A DNA stretch of 46,970 nucleotides from Gemmatimonadaceae bacterium (GTDB lineage: Bacteria; Gemmatimonadota; Gemmatimonadetes; Gemmatimonadales; Gemmatimonadaceae): NCBI GenBank assembly GCA_026786185.1, contig JAJAYP010000057.1:1-46970 (forward strand). Direction: 5' to 3'. The translations under genes and the position numbers were made by a program. Below the pieces are notes generated by a model. That model had not been told where the DNA came from and searched no databases. It was given only the letters and a program-made list of their open reading frames with translations. Below are positions 38,235 to 46,970 of the stretch, piece by piece (the first letter of the stretch is position 1; each line of letters opens with the position of its first letter).

Positions 38235-40303
38235 CGCCGCGCGCCCGCCTTGGCGTCTGCGGCGACCTTCCCGCGGACGGGCGCGCCGGCCATCCGGGCC
38301 CTGACCTCGAACAGCTGGTCGCGCAGGCGCGCCGCCGCTTCGAAGTCGAGTGAAGTGGCGGCCTCGCGCATCTGGTCCTCGAGCATCTTCACGAGCACCT
38401 CCGGCTCCACCATCTCGTAGCTCGGACCCGTCGCCTCGGCCACTTTCTTCCCGCGACGCGGCTTCTCGTCATCGCGCTCGAGCCGTGCGTCGGCGACTCG
38501 CGTGATGAAGCGCACCTCGTCCACGCTCTTCGACACGGACGTCGGCGTGATGCCATGCTTCTCGTTGTGCGCCGTCTGGATCTCGCGCCGACGTGTCGTC
38601 TCGTCCATGCATCGCTGCATCGAGCCCGTGATACGATCCGCGTAGAAGATGGCCTTGCCGTTCACGTGCCGCGCCGCGCGGCCGGTGGTCTGGATCAGCG
38701 ACCGGTCGGAGCGAAGGAACCCCTCCTGGTCCGCGTCGAGAATCGCCACGAGCGACACCTCGGGCATGTCGAGTCCCTCGCGAAGAAGGTTGATGCCGAC
38801 GAGCACGTCGAATTCGCCGAGCCTGAGCCCACGCACAATCTCCATCCGCTCGATCGCGTCGATGTCGGAGTGCATGTAGCGCACGCGCACCCCTACCTGC
38901 TGCAGGTAGTCGGTGAGATCCTCGGACATCCGCTTCGTGAGCGTGGTCACGAGCACCCGCTCCCCGACCTTCACCCGCTTGTGGATCTCACTCAGCAGGT
39001 CGTCCACCTGCCCGCGCACCGATCGCACCTCGATCACCGGATCGATCAGCCCCGTGGGGCGAATGATCTGCTCGACGACGACGCCCTCCGACAGTCGGAG
39101 CTCCAATTCACCGGGCGGCGCCGACACGAAGACGGCGCGCGGCGTGAGGGACAGGAACTCGTCGAACATCAACGGCCGGTTGTCCAGCGCGCTGGGCAGA
39201 CGGAATCCGTAGTCGACGAGCGTGAGCTTTCGCGCGCGGTCGCCGTTGAACATGCCGCCGATCTGTGGCAACGTGACATGCGATTCATCCACGACGACCA
39301 GGAAGTCCTCGGGGAAGTAGTCGAACAGGCACGCCGGCCGCTCGCCCGACTCGCGACCGGACAGGTGCCGTGAGTAGTTCTCGATGCCGGCACAGGTGCC
39401 GATCTCGAGCATCATCTCGATGTCGAAGTTCGTGCGACTTTCCAGGCGCTGCGCTTCGAGCAGCCGACCGTTCACGCGCATTTCCGCCAGCCGGCCCGTC
39501 AACTCCTCGCGGATCACCTTGACGGCGCGCTCCAGCGTCGGGCGCTGGGTGACGAAATGCTTGGCCGGATAGATCGCCGCGCGCTCCAGCGTCGCGATGG
39601 TCTCGCCGGTGAGCACGTTGATCTTCGAGATGCGCTCGACCTCGTCCCCCCACAGTTCGACGCGGACGCCTTGCTCCTCGTACGCCGGAAAGATCTCCAC
39701 GGTGTCACCGCGCACGCGGAAGGTGCCGCGCTCGAACGCGACGTCGTTGCGGTTGTACTGGATCCGCACGAGGGAGCGGAGCACGTCGTCGCGATTGACC
39801 TTCTGGCCCTGCGTGAGCGTGACCATCTGCTCGCGGTACGACACCGGATCGCCGAGTCCATAGATGGCGCTCACGGTCGCCACGATGATGACATCGTTTC
39901 GCTCCATGAGCGACGACGTCGCGCGCAGCCGAAGGCGATCGATGTCCTCGTTGATCGACGCGTCCTTCTCGATGTACGTGTCGGTGGTGGGGACGTACGC
40001 TTCCGGCTGGTAGTAGTCGTAGTACGAGATGAAGTACTCGACGGCGTTCTGCGGAAAGAAGCTCTTGATCTCTCCGTACAGTTGCGCGGCCAGCGTCTTG
40101 TTGTGACTCAGCACCAGCGTCGGCTTGCCGTATCGTGCGATGACGTTGGCCATCGTCATCGTCTTTCCTGAGCCGGTGACGCCGAGCAACGCCTGGAATC
40201 GGTCGTCGCGGTCGAGCCCCTGCATCAACTCGGCGATCGCCCTGGGCTGGTCGCCAGCGGGTTCGAACGGGGCCTGCAGGAGAAAGTTCGCGCGCGGAGC
40301 CAT
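38231..40303 (-). CDS. uvrB: excinuclease ABC subunit B
   Basis: [51 protein letters not shown]-terminal UVR motif. Confidence 0.99.
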   Translation of the reverse strand: MAPRANFLLQAPFEPAGDQPRAIAELMQGLDRDDRFQALLGVTGSGKTMTMANVIARYGKPTLVLSHNKTLAAQLYGEIKSFFPQNAVEYFISYYDYYQPEAYVPTTDTYIEKDASINEDIDRLRLRATSSLMERNDVIIVATVSAIYGLGDPVSYREQMVTLTQGQKVNRDDVLRSLVRIQYNRNDVAFERGTFRVRGDTVEIFPAYEEQGVRVELWGDEVERISKINVLTGETIATLERAAIYPAKHFVTQRPTLERAVKVIREELTGRLAEMRVNGRLLEAQRLESRTNFDIEMMLEIGTCAGIENYSRHLSGRESGERPACLFDYFPEDFLVVVDESHVTLPQIGGMFNGDRARKLTLVDYGFRLPSALDNRPLMFDEFLSLTPRAVFVSAPPGELELRLSEGVVVEQIIRPTGLIDPVIEVRSVRGQVDDLLSEIHKRVKVGERVLVTTLTKRMSEDLTDYLQQVGVRVRYMHSDIDAIERMEIVRGLRLGEFDVLVGINLLREGLDMPEVSLVAILDADQEGFLRSDRSLIQTTGRAARHVNGKAIFYADRITGSMQRCMDETTRRREIQTAHNEKHGITPTSVSKSVDEVRFITRVADARLERDDEKPRRGKKVAEATGPSYEMVEPEVLVKMLEDQMREAATSLDFEAAARLRDQLFEVRARMAGAPVRGKVAADAKAGARR

Positions 40304-40340
40304 GACGGGAATCTAACGCCTTCGGGGACTGTTCGGGAGG

Positions 40341-40423
40341 CCGGTGAAACCGTGAACCGTGAACCGTGAACCGTGAACCGCCGATCACCGTTCACCGTCA
40401 GTCGACAGACGTCAGTCGTCACT
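40341..40423. repeat. period-7 mosaic tandem array filling the relA-uvrB spacer
   Basis: 40350-40377 (CCGTGAA)x4, CCGCCGA, (TCACCGT)x2, CAGTCGA, CAGACGT, CAGTCGT, then CACT; preceded by CCGGTGAAA; overlaps the relA stop codon. Confidence 0.9.
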
Positions 40424-42584
40424 CCGGGTTGATCCGCTCCCGCCTCTGCACGTCCGTGATGCCTTTCACCTTCCGCGCCGCCTTGATGATCTTCTGGAGG
40501 TGCGCGAGGTTCTCGACTTCCACCAGCACGGCGCCGGACGCTCGACCATCCGCCGTCTTCAGCTCCATGCTCCGGATGTTCGTGCCCGACTCGCTCACCG
40601 CCGCGGCCACGTCCGCGTACAGACCGCGACGGTCGTTGCCCTCCAGCGCCAGGCGGACGGTGAACCGCTCGCCCTCGGCTTCCTGCCAGTCGATCTCGAG
40701 CCGGCGCTCCGGCTCGTGGGCCAGGAAGAGCAGGTTGGGACAATCAGCCCGATGGATGCTCACGCCGCGTCCGCGCGTCACGTAACCGGTCACGGGATCC
40801 CCCGGGACCGGTTGGCAGCACTGGGCGTACCGGACCATCAACCCATCGACACCCTGGATGCGCACACCCTTCGTTCCGCGCACCCGGTCCACGAGCCGGT
40901 CCACGAACGTCGGCTTGACCGGCTCCTTGTCGACGTAGTCGGGGAAGAGGTGCTTGAGCGCCAGCCCGACGTTCACGTCCCCCTGCCCGATCGAGGCGTA
41001 CAGATGAGTCGCGTCGGTGAGCGAGAGCTCCCGCGCCGCCGTCGTGAGCGTCGCCTCCTCGGGCCTGATGAGCCGACGCCGCTTGAGCTCGCGCTCGAGA
41101 ATGTCCTGCCCGAGCTTCACCGACGAGGCGTGCTCCTCGTGGCGGAGCCACTGCCGGATCTTGTGCCGCGCGCGCCCCGTGCGGACGTGCGCGAGCCAGT
41201 CGCGGCTGGGTTTTGCCGATGGCGACGTGATGATCTCGACCTGCTCCGAATTCCGGAGCGATCGCGAGAGCGGGGCGATGCGCCCGTTGATCTTCGCGCC
41301 GTTACAGTGAAGGCCGACCTGCGAGTGCACCGCAAACGCGAAGTCGATTGGTGTCGCGCCCTTCGGTAGCTGAATGACGTCGCCGTTCGGGGTGAAGACG
41401 AAGATCTCGTCGGCGTAGAGATCGAGCTTCAGGAACTCCAGGAACTCGTCCGGCGTCTTGGCGTCCAGCTGCAGCTCCAGGATCTGCCGGAACCACGTGA
41501 GGTGGCGATCCAGCTCGTCGCCACTCTTCGCGTCTTCCTTGTACAGCCAATGCGCGGCGATGCCGAAGTCGGCGGTGCGGTGCATCTCCTTGGTGCGGAT
41601 CTGGATCTCGTACACTTGTCGTCCGGGGCCGAACACGGTCGTGTGCAGCGACTGATATCCGTTCGACTTCGGTTGCGCCACGTAATCCTTGATGCGCTCC
41701 TGCACCGGGGTCCAGCCCTCGTGGATGATGCCGAGGGCGTGATAACAGTCGGGCACGGAGTTGACGAGTACGCGGATCGCCAGAAGGTCGTAGATCTCCT
41801 CGTACGGCTTCTCCCGCTGCTTCATCTTCTTGTAGATCGACCACAGATGCTTCGGACGCCCCGTGACCTCGACGTCCCGGATCCCCGCCTTCTCGAGCTC
41901 CGCTTCCAGCGGGTCACGCAGTGACGCGATGAGCGCCTCACGCTCTCCCCGCTTCTGCGCCACCTTCTTCGCCAGCAGCTTGTATTCGTCACCCTCGAGG
42001 TGCTTGAACGCGAGATCCTCGAGCTCCCAGCGCATCTTCGCCATGCCAAAGCGGTGCGCGAGCGGGGCGTAGAGATCGCGCGTCTCCTGTGCGATGCGGT
42101 GCTGCTTGTCGAGCGGCAGGAATTCCAGCGTTCGCATGTTGTGCAGCCGATCCGCGAGCTTCACGATGATGACGCGCGCGTCCTTGGCGATGGACAGCAA
42201 CAGCTTGCGATAGCTCTCGACCTGCCGCTCCTGATTCGATCCGCTGTTCGGCAGCTTCGCGATCTTCGTCAGCCCGTCGACGATGGCCGCGATCTCGCCG
42301 CCGAATTCCTGTTCGACCTGCGCGATGTCGAGCTTCGTGTCCTCCACGACGTCGTGGATCAGGCCACTCGCGACGGTGGTCGTGTCGAGCTGCAGCTCAG
42401 CGAGGATCTTGGCGACCTCCACGCAATGGGTGACGAAGGGTTCACCCGAATTCCGGAACTGGCCGCGATGCGCGGCCTCACTGAACCGGTAGGCACGCGC
42501 GAGCACATCCTCGTCGAGACGACTGTTGGCCGCGTCGCCGAGGAACCAGCCCGGAATGATCTCGTGCAGCGCCGTCGCCGTCAC
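40419..42584 (-). CDS. RelA/SpoT-family (p)ppGpp synthetase/hydrolase
   Basis: SGLIHDVVEDTKLD (HD domain); synthetase, TGS (VFTPNGDVIQLPKGATPIDFAFAVHSQVG) and C-terminal ACT regions. Confidence 0.97.
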   Translation of the reverse strand: MTATALHEIIPGWFLGDAANSRLDEDVLARAYRFSEAAHRGQFRNSGEPFVTHCVEVAKILAELQLDTTTVASGLIHDVVEDTKLDIAQVEQEFGGEIAAIVDGLTKIAKLPNSGSNQERQVESYRKLLLSIAKDARVIIVKLADRLHNMRTLEFLPLDKQHRIAQETRDLYAPLAHRFGMAKMRWELEDLAFKHLEGDEYKLLAKKVAQKRGEREALIASLRDPLEAELEKAGIRDVEVTGRPKHLWSIYKKMKQREKPYEEIYDLLAIRVLVNSVPDCYHALGIIHEGWTPVQERIKDYVAQPKSNGYQSLHTTVFGPGRQVYEIQIRTKEMHRTADFGIAAHWLYKEDAKSGDELDRHLTWFRQILELQLDAKTPDEFLEFLKLDLYADEIFVFTPNGDVIQLPKGATPIDFAFAVHSQVGLHCNGAKINGRIAPLSRSLRNSEQVEIITSPSAKPSRDWLAHVRTGRARHKIRQWLRHEEHASSVKLGQDILERELKRRRLIRPEEATLTTAARELSLTDATHLYASIGQGDVNVGLALKHLFPDYVDKEPVKPTFVDRLVDRVRGTKGVRIQGVDGLMVRYAQCCQPVPGDPVTGYVTRGRGVSIHRADCPNLLFLAHEPERRLEIDWQEAEGERFTVRLALEGNDRRGLYADVAAAVSESGTNIRSMELKTADGRASGAVLVEVENLAHLQKIIKAARKVKGITDVQRRERINPE

Positions 42585-43297
42585 AGCAGGCCTGTCTCCG
42601 CGAAACTGGTGTATCGCCCCCGACCGATGATGACATGGTCGTGAACGGGAATGTCGAGCAGCTTCCCCGCCGCCACGAGCTGCTCCGTCACCAGCCGATC
42701 GTCGGCGCTCGGCGTAGGATCGCCGCTCGGGTGGTTGTGCACGAGAATGACCGCCGCGGCCCGCTCGGCGATCGCCTCGCGAAACACTTCCCGCGGATGC
42801 ACGAGGGACGACGTGAGGATTCCGCGGGTGACCAGGATGTCGCGCTCGAGCCGATGCTGCGCATCCAGCACCGCCACATGAAACTCTTCCACCGGCAGAT
42901 CCTCGAGGCGTGGGGCGAACAGCCGAGCGACGTCCCGCGGGGACCGGACCGGCGCGCCGTCGTCGCGCACTTCAGCGGCAAGCCGTCGCCCGAGCTCGAG
43001 CGCCGCATGCACCGTTACCGCACGTGCCATTCCGACACCGCTCGTTGCGGTCAACGCGGCCACGGGCTGCGTCGCCATGCGTCTCAAGGAACCACCTGCC
43101 CCAGCGAGAAGTGCCTGGCCGACGTGGAGCGCCGAACCGCCGATCGTGCCCGCGCCGACCAGCAGGGCGAGCAGCTCCGCCGAACTGAGGGCCGCGGCGC
43201 CGAGTGCGACGAGCCGTTCGCGCGGGCGCTCCGATCGGGGCAACTCCCTGATAGATAGCGCGGTGGGCAGGGGCTGGCTAGACAGCGGACTTGCCAT
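42581..43297 (-). CDS. radC: RadC family JAB/MPN-domain protein
   Basis: LSIRELPRSERPRERLVALGAAALSSAELLALLVGAGT; FHVAVLDAQHRL; ILVHNHPSGDPTPSADD. Confidence 0.95.
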   Translation of the reverse strand: MASPLSSQPLPTALSIRELPRSERPRERLVALGAAALSSAELLALLVGAGTIGGSALHVGQALLAGAGGSLRRMATQPVAALTATSGVGMARAVTVHAALELGRRLAAEVRDDGAPVRSPRDVARLFAPRLEDLPVEEFHVAVLDAQHRLERDILVTRGILTSSLVHPREVFREAIAERAAAVILVHNHPSGDPTPSADDRLVTEQLVAAGKLLDIPVHDHVIIGRGRYTSFAETGLL

Positions 43298-43458
43298 GAC
43301 GACCTCCGGAAGCGGAAATGCTCCCCGCGATCGCGGCGAGCGTCCGAATCCATATCACGCACCCGCAGTGCGGCCGTCATCAATCGCCCGCGCGCGACGT
43401 CCCCATCGCCAGGAGCCGTCTGCGCCAGGTGCAACATCGCCCGCACGAGCATGCGGAG

Positions 43459-43487
43459 ACGGCCCGTCGCACCAGGCGACAGGCCGT
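43459..43487 (-). terminator. candidate terminator hairpin downstream of secA
   Basis: ACGGCC-c-GTCGC-ACCAG-GCGAC-a-GGCCGT, 6+5 bp with one 1x1 mismatch, ~30 nt past the secA stop. Confidence 0.55.
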
Positions 43488-43517
43488 CCATCGTTCACCG
43501 GCGCTCGGTTCGCATGC

Positions 43518-46817
<3,300 letters not shown>

Positions 46818-46825
46818 GCAGTCCT

Positions 46826-46970
46826 CTAGCGATACAGCCGGTGCTCCGCGATGTAGTCCGCGACGTCGTCCGGCACGAAACCTCGAATGGTGCGCCCCGC
46901 GCATATCCGGGCGCGCCGCGCGGTGGGCGCGATGGCCCCCCGCCCCGCTTGCAACCTCGGCACACCGGCC
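46826..46970 (-). CDS. nadD: nicotinate-nucleotide adenylyltransferase, C-terminus (partial, runs off window)
   Basis: Manual minus-strand translation ...GRGAIAPTARRARICAGRTIRGFVPDDVADYIAEHRLYR*, resembling the NadD C-terminal end (VPxxVxxYIxxxxLY). Confidence 0.7.
   Translation of the reverse strand, partial: AGVPRLQAGRGAIAPTARRARICAGRTIRGFVPDDVADYIAEHRLYR

Noticed and set aside
40304-40388. Minus-strand ORF starts giving SRFTVHGSRFTVHGSRF
   Set aside because: Translation of the CCGTGAA repeat; uvrB begins at 40303.
43084-43491. 135-aa minus-strand ORF in the secA-radC spacer
   Set aside because: Extends out of frame into radC, has no recognisable motif and spans the secA downstream hairpin.

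Overview
This is a GC-rich chromosomal window dominated by conserved housekeeping and cell-envelope genes. Almost all of them lie on the minus strand in tightly packed operons; the one clear plus-strand gene is a PpiD/SurA-like SurA_N/PPIase protein. The SecA N-terminal insertion and overall gene content suggest an FCB-group bacterium, probably Gemmatimonadota (inference). From low to high coordinates it contains: ftsK (partial), comB, accC-pilT/U-accB, pepP, aroQ, a TPR protein, ppiD (+), tatA, a DUF4321-like gene, a polyprenyl synthase, a large TPR protein, hutI-radical SAM-hutU-hutH, lptD, tatC, cpoB-pal-tolB-tonB-exbD-exbB, a galE-like gene, hemA, a precorrin-2 dehydrogenase, ccsA, a LysM protein, a zinc-finger anti-sigma/TPR fusion with its ECF sigma factor, ssb, rimI-tsaB-tsaE, uvrB, relA/spoT, radC, secA and nadD (partial). 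I saw no rRNA, tRNA, CRISPR array, transposase or phage gene. The most unusual signals are two intergenic short-tandem-repeat cassettes. One is a period-8 array in inverted orientation around a perfect 12-bp hairpin between convergent genes (9842-9990). The other is a period-7 mosaic array filling the relA-uvrB spacer (40341-40423). Other points of interest are a radical SAM enzyme embedded in the hut operon, an aroQ-pepP-accB-accC cluster with pilT/U inserted and efp absent, and a single-pass anti-sigma factor with a ~500-aa sensor-like region.
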